5,819 bases of DNA. Origin: Terriglobus sp. (GTDB lineage: Bacteria; Acidobacteriota; Terriglobia; Terriglobales; Acidobacteriaceae). Below are positions 1 to 5,819 of this stretch, one piece after another. Numbering within the stretch: the first letter of the stretch is position 1; each line of letters begins with the position of its first letter. The stretch spans positions 1 through 5,819 of the forward strand of contig JAHFTZ010000177.1 of NCBI GenBank assembly GCA_023265355.1. Direction: 5' to 3'. Under the pieces are notes generated by a model. The model worked only from the letters and a program-made list of their open reading frames with translations. It did no database searches and was not told where the DNA came from. The translations under genes were made by a program, and so were the position numbers.

Positions 1-214
1 GGACAACGGCCCCGGAATCGCTTCCGAACATCTGGAACGCGTCTTCGAGCGCTTTTATCGTGTGGATCAGGCACGTGCCATCGGAACCCACGGGACCGGT
101 TTGGGTCTAGCGATTGCCCGCAATATTGTGGAACAGCACGGCGGCACAATCTGGGTGGAAAGCAAACTAGGAAAAGGCAGTTGCTTCAGTTTCACTTTGC
201 CCCTTGCGAGCTAA
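1..214 (+). CDS. Sensor histidine kinase, C-terminal ATPase end (5' partial)
   Basis: Reading from base 2 gives 70 residues ending in TAA at 212-214. They form the back half of a HATPase_c domain. A DNGPGI G1 box (DxGxGI type) is at the very start, an ERFYRVD F box near residues 16-22, and a GTGLGLAI G2 box near residues 31-38. A typical closing segment follows (HGGTIWVES, then [11 protein letters not shown]). In this family the domain binds ATP and phosphorylates a conserved histidine that then feeds a response regulator. The phospho-accepting histidine, N box and sensor region lie left of the window, so the signal and the membrane layout cannot be told. The F-box style resembles PhoR/ResE-like kinases, but this is only an impression. 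No partner regulator follows on this strand. The protein stops shortly after the domain, so no receiver or other domain is fused at its C-terminus. Confidence 0.95.
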   Translation, partial: DNGPGIASEHLERVFERFYRVDQARAIGTHGTGLGLAIARNIVEQHGGTIWVESKLGKGSCFSFTLPLAS

Positions 215-458
215 AAGATTCGGCCTCCCGGATGCCGACGGATTTGAAAGTACCCGATTCACGCTAATGGGATCGGCAAGCTTGCCGTTCTTAGGTGCTG
301 CGTTTTTTTTGTTCTGGATATTTCGTGATTCATTGTCGTAGGCTTTCGCCATGGATGAGTTTGCGGCATTTTCTACGGGCCGCGATCCCGACCTCGCACC
401 GTTCCGTCGCGCAGTCTTACCCGCGTGGACACAACCTGAGTCTTCCACACGAGGCGCC
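215..458. other. Non-coding gap between kinase and VWA gene
   Basis: These 244 bases hold no supportable gene. They contain a 14-base perfect palindrome (274-287) and a run of eight T (303-310). The VWA reading frame stays open upstream to an ATG at 351, but that part (36 residues, rich in charged residues and proline) looks unlike a protein start and has no good ribosome binding site. I found no convincing -35/-10 pair for the VWA gene here. Confidence 0.6.
274..310 (+). terminator. Possible weak terminator after the kinase gene
   Basis: CGGCAAGCTTGCCG at 274-287 is a perfect palindrome that can fold as a 5-bp stem with an AGCT loop. A T8 tract follows at 303-310. The 15 bases between stem and T tract are too many for a textbook intrinsic terminator, so termination is only a possibility. 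The palindrome could equally be a dimer-binding site or chance. It lies 60 bases past the kinase stop, where a transcript end would be expected. Confidence 0.3.
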
Positions 459-2051
459 ATGAAACTTTACCCCGTTCTTCTGGCTCTCCTTGCGGCGAGC
501 ATCGACCTTCTGGCGCAACAGCCTTCCTCTCTGACAAAGACTACGGCTCCGGCTACACCAGCCCAGTCGCAGGCGCAGTCTCCAAATCAGGGAGGCACAA
601 CGCTGCAGCCGGACGCCTCTGGTCTCTACACCATCCGGCGCTATGCGTCTCTGGTCGTGCTCGATGTAGTGGTTCAAGATGCCAAAGGAAATCTTGTCAA
701 AGACCTGAAGCGGAGTGATTTCCACGTCACCGAAGCGAAGGAGGACCAGAATATCCTCAACTTCGAGGAGACGGGTTCGCATCTGCCAGATGCTGCCGCC
801 GAGGCCATCAACTCGACCCAGGACCTGGATAAGACGGCTCCGCGTGCACCGGTGAACATCATCCTTCTCGACGAGTTCAATACGCGCTTCGAAGACATGG
901 CCTTCGCGCGGTACTCGCTCAAGAAATTTCTCGAGAAACAGCCGGACAAACTGACTACGCCGACGATGCTTCTGTCGGTGAGCCTGGAGAAGTTCGCGGT
1001 CGTCCATGACTATACGCAGAACAAGCAGGACCTGATCGACTCGCTCGATCATCACTTCGTTGCCTATCCGTGGCAGACGCATCAGTTCGCATGGATTGCC
1101 GAACGTTATGGCACGGCCTTCAGCACACTGATGCGCGTGGCCGAGGCGACGCAGGGCCATCCCGGCCACAAGAACATGATCTGGATCGGACGTGGGTTCC
1201 CTCCGTTCAACTTTACGAACGCGCCGATCGACGCGCAGAACCGCGTGAACTCCATGGTGCAGCAGTGCGTAAATATGCTGAGGGACGCCCGCATCACGCT
1301 ATACACGATCGATCCGGCAGGTCTACAGGTGAATAATACCTACGGTCGAGCAGCCGAGTTCAACGATCCATTCGGCGGCAATTATCAATTTGCCAAGCTG
1401 GCGACCGCCACAGGCGGTAAGGCGCTCTATGGCCGCAACGATGTCGACGCAGAGATTGGCACGACCGTGCGCGACGGCGAGAGCTTCTATACGCTGACGT
1501 ATCGTCCGGGGAATACCTCGCTCGACCCGCAGAAGTTTCGCAAGATCAAGATCACGCTCGACCGTCCGGGCCTGGTTGCCACCACGCGGGAGGGATACTA
1601 CCTGCAGGGCGGCCCAGCCCCGGCGAACCCGCAGAACCCGTCGCGACGTCTCGCCTTTGACCTGCTCTCCGCCGCCGACAGTACCATGGTCTACGATGCA
1701 GTGCCGATCAGCGTGCTTCCCTCCCCGACCGATCCGGACAGCTTTATTGTGCGAGTCGAAGCAAAGGGCCTCGTATGGACGTTTGCAACAGACACGGAGA
1801 AGCGTCACGCTGACCTGGTCCTTCTGGTCTCGACCTTCGACAAGAAGGGCAAGGAGCTAAAGCGTTCAGCGAATGCAGTGAAGATTACGGCGCCGGACGG
1901 CGTTCCTCCGACAGGCCGGATTGAGGTCGGGACTCAATTACCGGCGAAGATCGAACACAACCCAAAGGCTGTAAGAGTTCGATTCGTAGTGCGTATCAGC
2001 CAGACAGGGCGCATGGGAACGGCGGACCTGAACCTGCCTGGAAAACCCTAG
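459..2051 (+). CDS. Exported VWFA-related protein, acidobacterial type
   Basis: The 530-residue product starts at ATG 459, chosen because it opens directly on a signal peptide (M-K-L-Y, then a hydrophobic core, with likely cleavage after LLA near residue 19). A GAGG at 451-454 lies 4 bases before it. An ATG at 351 would add 36 residues ahead of the signal. The mature protein begins with a Gln/Pro/Thr-rich linker (about 20-50). A beta-rich segment follows with [18 protein letters not shown] (about 66-83). The VWA-like domain spans about 130-345: [11 protein letters not shown] at 132-142, GRGFPP at 244-249, TIDPAG at 283-288, and [10 protein letters not shown] at 341-350. The last 130 or so residues form another beta-rich region. 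The usual MIDAS DxSxS is replaced by D138-E-F-N-T142, as I recall for this family. These proteins are abundant in Acidobacteriota and their role is mostly unknown; adhesion or protein binding outside the cytoplasm is inference. No anchor or C-terminal membrane segment is visible. Confidence 0.9.
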   Translation: MKLYPVLLALLAASIDLLAQQPSSLTKTTAPATPAQSQAQSPNQGGTTLQPDASGLYTIRRYASLVVLDVVVQDAKGNLVKDLKRSDFHVTEAKEDQNILNFEETGSHLPDAAAEAINSTQDLDKTAPRAPVNIILLDEFNTRFEDMAFARYSLKKFLEKQPDKLTTPTMLLSVSLEKFAVVHDYTQNKQDLIDSLDHHFVAYPWQTHQFAWIAERYGTAFSTLMRVAEATQGHPGHKNMIWIGRGFPPFNFTNAPIDAQNRVNSMVQQCVNMLRDARITLYTIDPAGLQVNNTYGRAAEFNDPFGGNYQFAKLATATGGKALYGRNDVDAEIGTTVRDGESFYTLTYRPGNTSLDPQKFRKIKITLDRPGLVATTREGYYLQGGPAPANPQNPSRRLAFDLLSAADSTMVYDAVPISVLPSPTDPDSFIVRVEAKGLVWTFATDTEKRHADLVLLVSTFDKKGKELKRSANAVKITAPDGVPPTGRIEVGTQLPAKIEHNPKAVRVRFVVRISQTGRMGTADLNLPGKP

Positions 2052-3433
2052 ACCGGCTTTTCGTGGGCTTTCGGATCGCTCCAACCTGCCGGTGGAGTGA
2101 CTCGGGCCATCTCATTCGGACCCCAGGTTCCGGGCTCGTAGGCATACACCGGGGTGCCCTCCTTCAGGACAGGTTCGATGATGCGCCATGCCTCTTCCAC
2201 ATAGTCCTGACGAGCGAAGAACGAACTGTCTCCAGCCATGGCTGCTCCGAGCACGCGTTCGTACGCATCCATTTCGTCCGCATGCGGCGAACGGCTGGCG
2301 ATCATCTCGGTTGGCTGCAAAACCAGGCCTTCCGCATCCGGTGCCAAGGACATCATTCCCATCGCAATGGTGACTTCAGGACTGATGCGAAAACGGAGGT
2401 GATTTTCAATAGCCGTGCCGTCCGCCAAAACCGAAGGTGGTTGATTAAATCGAACGACCACTTCAGTGGAGGTCACGGGCATGTGCTTGCCAGCACGGAT
2501 GTAGAAAGGAACACCCTTCCAGCGCCAGGAATTGATCTCGATCCGGAGCGCGGCAAAGGTTTCGGTCTGTGAGTCCTTCGCGACACCTTGCTCTTCTAGG
2601 TATCCACGGAATTGGCCACGAACCAGATCCCCCGAGGAGATCGGAGCTACGGCCTGCAACACTTTGACCTTTTCATTGCGGATGCTGTCACTGTCCAGCC
2701 GAACGGGAGGCTCCATGGCCAGGTTCGATAACACCTGGAACAGGTGGTTCTGCACTACATCGCGGATGGCTCCCGTCTGATCGTAAAAAACTCCGCGCCC
2801 CTGAACTCCAAAGTCTTCGGCCATGGTGATCTGCACGCTTTCAATGTAGTTGCGATTCCAGAAGGACTCGACAAAGGCATTCGCGAAACGGAAGGCGAGG
2901 AGGTTGTTCACCGGACGTTTTCCCAGGTAGTGATCGATGCGGAAGATATTGCTTTCGTCGAAGACGCTGAGCAAAACCTTGTTCAACTCCTGGGCCGACG
3001 CAAGATCGTGGCCGAAGGGTTTTTCGACGATAACGCGCGCGCCCTCACCGCAGTGCGATTGCGCTAGTTGCTTGACCACTGTTTCAAAGAGAATCGGCGG
3101 AATGGCCAGGTAGTGGGCAGGCCGCTTCGCTTCGCCAAGTTCTTTGCGTATGGCCTGAAAAGTCTCTGGAGATTGGTAGTCGCCGTCCACATAGCGGAGC
3201 AGACTGATCAGCTTCGCAAAGGCCTCGGCGTCCAGACCACCATGTTTCTCGACGCTGTCTTTTGCCCGGGCCCGGAATTGTTCAAGGTTCCATCCTGCCT
3301 TGGCGACGCCTATGACGGGAACGTCCAGCTTCCCGCGCCGGATCATCGCCTGGAGGGAAGGAAAGATTTTTTTGTAGGCCAGATCCCCTGTCGCACCAAA
3401 AAAGACGAGCGCATCCGCATGCGTATTTGACAT
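2048..3433 (-). CDS. zwf: Glucose-6-phosphate 1-dehydrogenase
   Basis: This cytoplasmic enzyme oxidises glucose 6-phosphate to 6-phosphogluconolactone with NAD(P)+, the entry to the oxidative pentose phosphate and Entner-Doudoroff routes. The 461-residue product has the Rossmann motif FFGATGDL (11-18), IVEKPFGHD (135-143), and the active-site segment RIDHYLGK (165-172) with catalytic His168. The second catalytic His230 is in RDVVQNH (224-230). [10 protein letters not shown] (310-319) and a closing EPGTWGP (433-439) are also typical. It is somewhat shorter than the common 485-510 residues, with no visible break. Two residues vary: the base after DHYLGK is Arg173 rather than Glu, and the cofactor-phosphate Arg at the end of the second beta strand is Lys45 (GVAK). 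ATG 3433 is preceded by a strong AGGGGAG Shine-Dalgarno (3439-3445). It lies downstream of pgi on the same strand and meets the VWA gene tail-to-tail with a 4-base overlap. No lactonase or gnd is visible. Confidence 0.97.
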   Translation of the reverse strand: MSNTHADALVFFGATGDLAYKKIFPSLQAMIRRGKLDVPVIGVAKAGWNLEQFRARAKDSVEKHGGLDAEAFAKLISLLRYVDGDYQSPETFQAIRKELGEAKRPAHYLAIPPILFETVVKQLAQSHCGEGARVIVEKPFGHDLASAQELNKVLLSVFDESNIFRIDHYLGKRPVNNLLAFRFANAFVESFWNRNYIESVQITMAEDFGVQGRGVFYDQTGAIRDVVQNHLFQVLSNLAMEPPVRLDSDSIRNEKVKVLQAVAPISSGDLVRGQFRGYLEEQGVAKDSQTETFAALRIEINSWRWKGVPFYIRAGKHMPVTSTEVVVRFNQPPSVLADGTAIENHLRFRISPEVTIAMGMMSLAPDAEGLVLQPTEMIASRSPHADEMDAYERVLGAAMAGDSSFFARQDYVEEAWRIIEPVLKEGTPVYAYEPGTWGPNEMARVTPPAGWSDPKAHEKPV

Positions 3434-3438
3434 TACAA

Positions 3439-3445
3439 CTCCCCT
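3439..3445 (-). promoter_or_regulatory. Strong ribosome binding site of zwf
   Basis: On the minus strand the bases read AGGGGAG, five bases before the ATG at 3433. This close match to the anti-Shine-Dalgarno sequence fixes the zwf start. Confidence 0.8.
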
Positions 3446-3460
3446 GTTCAGCCGTTCTCG

Positions 3461-3488
3461 TTTATATCTGGATCGTTTCGGAAATCAA
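3461..3488 (-). promoter_or_regulatory. Candidate sigma-70-like promoter for zwf
   Basis: On the minus strand, TTGATT (3488-3483; four of six matches to TTGACA) is followed after 16 bases by TATAAA (3466-3461; five of six matches to TATAAT). Transcription would start near 3454 and leave a leader of about 20 bases that includes the zwf ribosome binding site. It lies wholly in the pgi-zwf gap, just after the hairpin, which makes independent zwf expression plausible. It was judged by eye only. Confidence 0.55.
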
Positions 3489-3491
3489 GCA

Positions 3492-3524
3492 GGCTCACTC
3501 GCCACTAACAGCGGCGAGTGAGCC
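3492..3524 (-). terminator. 12-bp hairpin after pgi, terminator-like
   Basis: GGCTCACTCGCC (3492-3503) and GGCGAGTGAGCC (3513-3524) are perfect inverted copies separated by a 9-base loop. On the minus strand the stem begins 7 bases past the pgi stop. The bases after it are TGCTTGATTT, only moderately T-rich, so it may terminate partly, protect the pgi mRNA 3' end, or be bound by a protein. The symmetric stem could also act on the opposite strand. The structure is certain from the sequence; the function is inferred. Confidence 0.65.
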
Positions 3525-3531
3525 GCTGCTA

Positions 3532-5181
3532 TTACTTCAGCTTACGAACCCGCCGAATCAGAGCATTGGTCGAACTGTCGTGCTTCAGGGCCGGTTCTGC
3601 AGCATTTTCCAGTTCCGGGATAATCCGCTGGGCCAGCACCTTGCCGAGTTCTACTCCCCACTGGTCGAAGGAATCGATCTTCCAGATAGCTCCCTGCGTA
3701 AACACAGAATGCTCATAGAGAGCCACGAGCTTGCCCAATGCCTCCGGGGTAAGCTCCTCTCCCAGAATCGTGTTGGACGGACGATTCCCTTCGAAGACTT
3801 TGTGAGGAACAAGACGGGCAGGCGTTCCCTCTGCCTCCACTTCGGCAGCAGTCTTACCGAAGGCCAGAGCCTCGGTTTGCGCGATCATATTCGCCAGAAG
3901 AATATCGTGATGCCGACCGAGGGGGTTGAGCGATTTGGCGAATGCGATGAAGTCGCACGGGATCAGGTGCGTTCCCTGGTGGATCAACTGGTAAAAGGAG
4001 TGCTGCCCGTTCGTTCCAGGCTCTCCCCAGTAAATGGCTCCTGTTTTGTACGTAACCGTCTCGCCGTCCAGGGTGACATGCTTGCCGTTGCTCTCCATCG
4101 TGAGCTGTTGCAGATAGGCAGGAAAGCGCTTCAGATATTGTTCGTACGGAAGGATGGCAGCGGTCTCCGCATCGAGGAAGTTGGTGTACCAGACCGCAAG
4201 AAGACCCATCAGGACAGGGAGATTGGCTTCAAACGGGGCGGAGCGGAAGTGCTCGTCCATCGCGTGAAATCCACTAAGCAACTCGCGAAATTTGTCCGGT
4301 CCAATGGCCAGCATCGTGGAAAGACCGATGGCCGAATCCATGGAGTAGCGGCCTCCAACCCAGTCCCAGAATCCGAACATGTTGGCCGTGTCGATACCAA
4401 ACTTCGACACTTCCGCTGCATTTGTCGACACTGCGACAAAGTGCTTTGCTACAGACTTTTCGTCTCCTGCCAAACCAGCCACGGACCACGCACGTGCGCT
4501 GCCCGCATTGGTCATCGTCTCCAGTGTTGTGAAGGTCTTGGAAGAGATGATGAACAGCGTCTCTTCCGCGGAGAGGCTCTGTACAGCTTCGGCAAAGTCC
4601 GTGCCATCCACGTTTGAGACAAACGTGAAGGTTAGGCCGCGCGTGCTGTAGTGACGGAGCGCCTCGTACGCCATAACAGGCCCAAGATCGGAACCACCGA
4701 TCCCGATATTTACGATGTGGCGGATCGGCTTGCCAGTATGACCCTTCCACTCGCCGTTGCGTACTCTGTCGCAGAACGCCGCCATTGAACTCAGCACTTC
4801 GTGAACGGCCGGAACAACATCCTTCCCATCGACAACGATCGAAGAATCGACCGGCGCTCTCAACGCTACATGGAGGACGGCACGTTGCTCCGTCACATTG
4901 ATCTTTTCGCCATGAAACATGGCCTCGATTCTTTCCTTCAGGCCCGAGGACTCCGCAAGTTTGAAAAGGAGCTGAAGCGTTTCATCGGTAATCCGATTCT
5001 TGGAGTAATCGAGATACAGGCCTTCTGCCTCAAGCGTCATGCGCTCACCGCGCGCAGCATCACTCGCGAAAAGCTCGCGTAGATGCGTTTTCTTGATAGC
5101 TTCGGCATGAACGGCAAGTTCTGCCCATGCCGCCGAAGCCTTCGACGTTGTCTTCTGTATGGATTGACGATCTGTTTCCAT
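3532..5181 (-). CDS. pgi: Glucose-6-phosphate isomerase
   Basis: This cytoplasmic enzyme interconverts glucose 6-phosphate and fructose 6-phosphate in glycolysis and gluconeogenesis. From ATG 5181 the product has 549 residues, the same length as E. coli Pgi. Visible motifs are [12 protein letters not shown] (157-168), the phosphate-binding [10 protein letters not shown] (213-222), and signature [13 protein letters not shown] (274-286) with Arg278. [10 protein letters not shown] (386-395) carries the catalytic Glu387, IHQGT carries His401, and [11 protein letters not shown] (504-514) ends in Lys514. All catalytic residues are present. The frame stays open upstream to 5301, but the extra 40 residues match no part of the family, so ATG 5181 is preferred; an AGGAGAGCAGG stretch lies just before it. 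The stop is TAA at 3534-3532. Next on the strand is zwf, 98 bases on, so the two enzymes that compete for glucose 6-phosphate are adjacent. Confidence 0.98.
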   Translation of the reverse strand: METDRQSIQKTTSKASAAWAELAVHAEAIKKTHLRELFASDAARGERMTLEAEGLYLDYSKNRITDETLQLLFKLAESSGLKERIEAMFHGEKINVTEQRAVLHVALRAPVDSSIVVDGKDVVPAVHEVLSSMAAFCDRVRNGEWKGHTGKPIRHIVNIGIGGSDLGPVMAYEALRHYSTRGLTFTFVSNVDGTDFAEAVQSLSAEETLFIISSKTFTTLETMTNAGSARAWSVAGLAGDEKSVAKHFVAVSTNAAEVSKFGIDTANMFGFWDWVGGRYSMDSAIGLSTMLAIGPDKFRELLSGFHAMDEHFRSAPFEANLPVLMGLLAVWYTNFLDAETAAILPYEQYLKRFPAYLQQLTMESNGKHVTLDGETVTYKTGAIYWGEPGTNGQHSFYQLIHQGTHLIPCDFIAFAKSLNPLGRHHDILLANMIAQTEALAFGKTAAEVEAEGTPARLVPHKVFEGNRPSNTILGEELTPEALGKLVALYEHSVFTQGAIWKIDSFDQWGVELGKVLAQRIIPELENAAEPALKHDSSTNALIRRVRKLK

Positions 5182-5227
5182 GATGTGCCTGCTCTCCTGA
5201 TGGTTCGTCGATGTTGTGCTTAACCAT

Positions 5228-5256
5228 TCTATAAACGAGATCCCGCCAAGTGTGCA
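5228..5256 (-). promoter_or_regulatory. Candidate sigma-70-like promoter for pgi
   Basis: On the minus strand, TGCACA (5256-5251) and TATAGA (5233-5228) are separated by 17 bases; each matches four of six consensus bases. Transcription would begin near 5221 and give a leader of about 40 bases. A small hairpin (GGCGC at 5257-5261 with GCGCC at 5269-5273) touches the -35 element. Position and spacing are good, but the sequence match is modest. Confidence 0.4.
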
Positions 5257-5308
5257 GGCGCGCTTTATGCGCCCTTCAATGGGTGCATTTCTTTCGCGCA
5301 ACAGGTTC

Positions 5309-5366
5309 CGATTGGCAGTTTTGGAGGGCGGTCTTCATAACCAAAAATTAGAAATTGCGCCAATCG
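5309..5366. repeat. Spaced inverted repeat upstream of pgi
   Basis: CGATTGGC (5309-5316) is repeated as its exact reverse complement GCCAATCG (5359-5366). The centres are exactly 50 bp apart. The AT-rich patch lies between them. It could be a pair of regulator half-sites or chance; an 8-base match in a gap this size is not strong evidence by itself. Confidence 0.35.
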
Positions 5367-5473
5367 TCATCTCCGACTCACCGCTTCTGTGATAGCACCG
5401 CGAGTGTGGATGAACAAGCCACTGGGCCGTCTTGACAAACTGGAGATGTGAGCGAGCACCAACACAATGCTTG

Positions 5474-5662
5474 CTACAGGTGGTTCCTAAAGAATGCAAA
5501 CAATGTTCCCGAGATGGCGATCGTGGAGAACAGAAACAAAAGGAAAAGAGCCAACTTCGACCAGGGGTTCTCCTTCTCCTGGATCTCCGCGCCTCGTTCC
5601 GAACGTTTCTTGAACATCAGAAAGAGGCGCTTTCCGCGTCCTGATTTAATCGTTGTTAGCAT
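5474..5662 (-). CDS. Small predicted single-pass membrane protein
   Basis: The 62-residue product is not one I recognise. Its first 35 residues are strongly charged, with many Lys and Arg (6-23) and then EIQEKEN. Residues 37-58 form an uncharged hydrophobic stretch (LALFLLFLF, then STIAISGTLFAFF) long enough to cross the membrane once, and it ends in RNHL. The basic N-terminus predicts N-in orientation. ATG 5662 has a GAGG four bases ahead and an in-frame TGA just upstream, so it is the first possible start. It lies 75 bases after the stop of a KdpE-like regulator on the same strand, possibly in the same transcript. Caution: the opposite strand is purine-rich here, which by itself produces hydrophobic codons, so the ORF could be spurious. 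Overlapping plus-strand frames look worse. Confidence 0.5.
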   Translation of the reverse strand: MLTTIKSGRGKRLFLMFKKRSERGAEIQEKENPWSKLALFLLFLFSTIAISGTLFAFFRNHL

Positions 5663-5737
5663 AAAACCTCAAATCCGTCATTCATCCTTCGGCACTCTTG
5701 ATCTTGCACTCAATAAATGAAGCATCCATAAATAGCT

Positions 5738-5819
5738 TCAAGAGGACAGTTGAAATCGATAGCCGATATAGTTTTCGGTAAGGAGATACTGTGGGTTCGA
5801 GGCGTCGTCCTCGATCTTT
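5738..5819 (-). CDS. kdpE: OmpR-family response regulator, C-terminal end (5' partial), KdpE-like
   Basis: Reading the minus strand in from the right edge gives 26 residues ending in TGA at 5740-5738: KIEDDASNPQYLLTE, then NYIGYRFQLSS. This is the end of a winged-helix DNA-binding domain: the tail of the recognition helix (K-I-E-D-D), the N-P-x-Y-L turn, and the final wing hairpin with G-Y-R-F. The T-E pair four residues before GYRF is what I know from KdpE proteins, whereas OmpR and PhoB relatives usually have T-V or T-R there. KdpE partners the KdpD kinase to switch on the high-affinity potassium pump. The receiver domain and most of the DNA-binding domain are outside the window, so family membership is firm but the KdpE label is provisional. 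The small membrane ORF follows 75 bases downstream. Confidence 0.7.
   Translation of the reverse strand, partial: KIEDDASNPQYLLTENYIGYRFQLSS

Larger units (their letters stand above)
5182..5473. other. Non-coding region upstream of pgi
   Basis: These 292 bases separate the pgi start from the stop of the small membrane ORF. I see no supportable gene. They hold the candidate pgi promoter (5228-5256), a spaced 8-base inverted repeat (5309-5316 and 5359-5366), and an AT-rich patch near 5338-5356. No clear terminator for the upstream small ORF was found. Confidence 0.6.

Noticed and set aside
351..458. Longer N-terminus for the VWA protein from ATG 351
   Set aside because: It would bury a clear signal peptide behind 36 charged residues, and it lacks a good ribosome binding site.
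417..1169. 250-residue minus-strand open frame antisense to the VWA gene
   Set aside because: It is rich in Arg and Leu without any motif, and opposite a gene with a clear signal peptide and domain. It is a shadow frame.
2052..2093. ACCGGC...GCCGGT inverted repeat just past the VWA stop as a terminator
   Set aside because: A 6-bp stem with a 30-base loop and no T tract is not terminator-like, and it is zwf coding sequence.
3427..4617. 396-residue plus-strand open frame antisense to zwf and pgi
   Set aside because: It lies almost wholly opposite pgi, which is unmistakable. Its translation shows no recognisable domain and its start is a non-ATG codon inside the zwf 5' end. It is a shadow of codon bias.
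5182..5301. Longer N-terminus for pgi from a TTG at 5301
   Set aside because: The extra 40 residues have no counterpart in the family. The ATG at 5181 gives exactly the common 549-residue length and has a purine-rich site before it. The candidate promoter also lies inside the extension.
5432..5437. Perfect TTGACA on the plus strand
   Set aside because: No -10-like hexamer occurs 16-18 bases downstream, and no plus-strand gene follows.
5448..5720. 90-residue plus-strand open frame opposite the small membrane ORF
   Set aside because: It needs a GTG start with the GGAG only two bases away, shows no domain, and its end overlaps the gap after the regulator. The minus-strand ORF has a better start and a sensible layout.
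5791..5819. Possible plus-strand gene start: GTG at 5791 preceded by AAGGAGA
   Set aside because: The ribosome-site look-alike is the complement of codons inside the response-regulator tail, which gives a clear winged-helix ending. The plus-strand reading begins M-G-S-R-R-R-P-R and is not convincing.

Overview
The window looks like chromosomal DNA of an Acidobacteriota member, most likely the Terriglobia/Acidobacteriaceae side. The main pointer is a secreted protein of the acidobacterial VWFA-related type (the TIGR03436-like layout). The moderately GC-rich, tightly packed genes fit this but do not prove it. No insertion sequence, CRISPR array, tRNA or rRNA was seen.

Layout. The left edge (1-214, + strand) holds the last 70 residues of a sensor histidine kinase with its ATP-binding boxes. 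A 244-base gap with a perfect palindrome and a T8 tract follows. Then comes an exported VWA-related protein (459-2051, +). It runs tail-to-tail into zwf, glucose-6-phosphate dehydrogenase (2048-3433, -), and the two stop codons overlap inside a CTAG. Upstream of zwf on the same strand lies pgi, glucose-6-phosphate isomerase (3532-5181, -). The 97-base pgi-zwf gap carries a 12-bp perfect hairpin and a good sigma-70-like promoter for zwf. A 292-base gap upstream of pgi carries a candidate pgi promoter and a spaced inverted repeat. Next is a short gene for a possible single-pass membrane protein (5474-5662, -). The right edge (5738-5819, -) holds the last 26 residues of an OmpR/KdpE-type response regulator, found by reading the minus strand in from the end.

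How it fits together. Pgi and G6PD both use glucose 6-phosphate: Pgi interconverts it with fructose 6-phosphate, and G6PD commits it to the oxidative pentose phosphate or Entner-Doudoroff route. Placing them side by side on one strand is a glucose-6-phosphate branch-point module. The hairpin and separate zwf promoter suggest the two are not simply co-expressed. The kinase and regulator fragments at the two edges are about 5.5 kb apart on opposite strands, so nothing shows they are partners.

Most of the window is recognisable housekeeping and lineage-typical content. I found no convincing undescribed system. The points most worth a second look are the compact pgi-zwf junction, the overlapping convergent stops, the variant G6PD signature residues, and the small membrane ORF beside the KdpE-like regulator.
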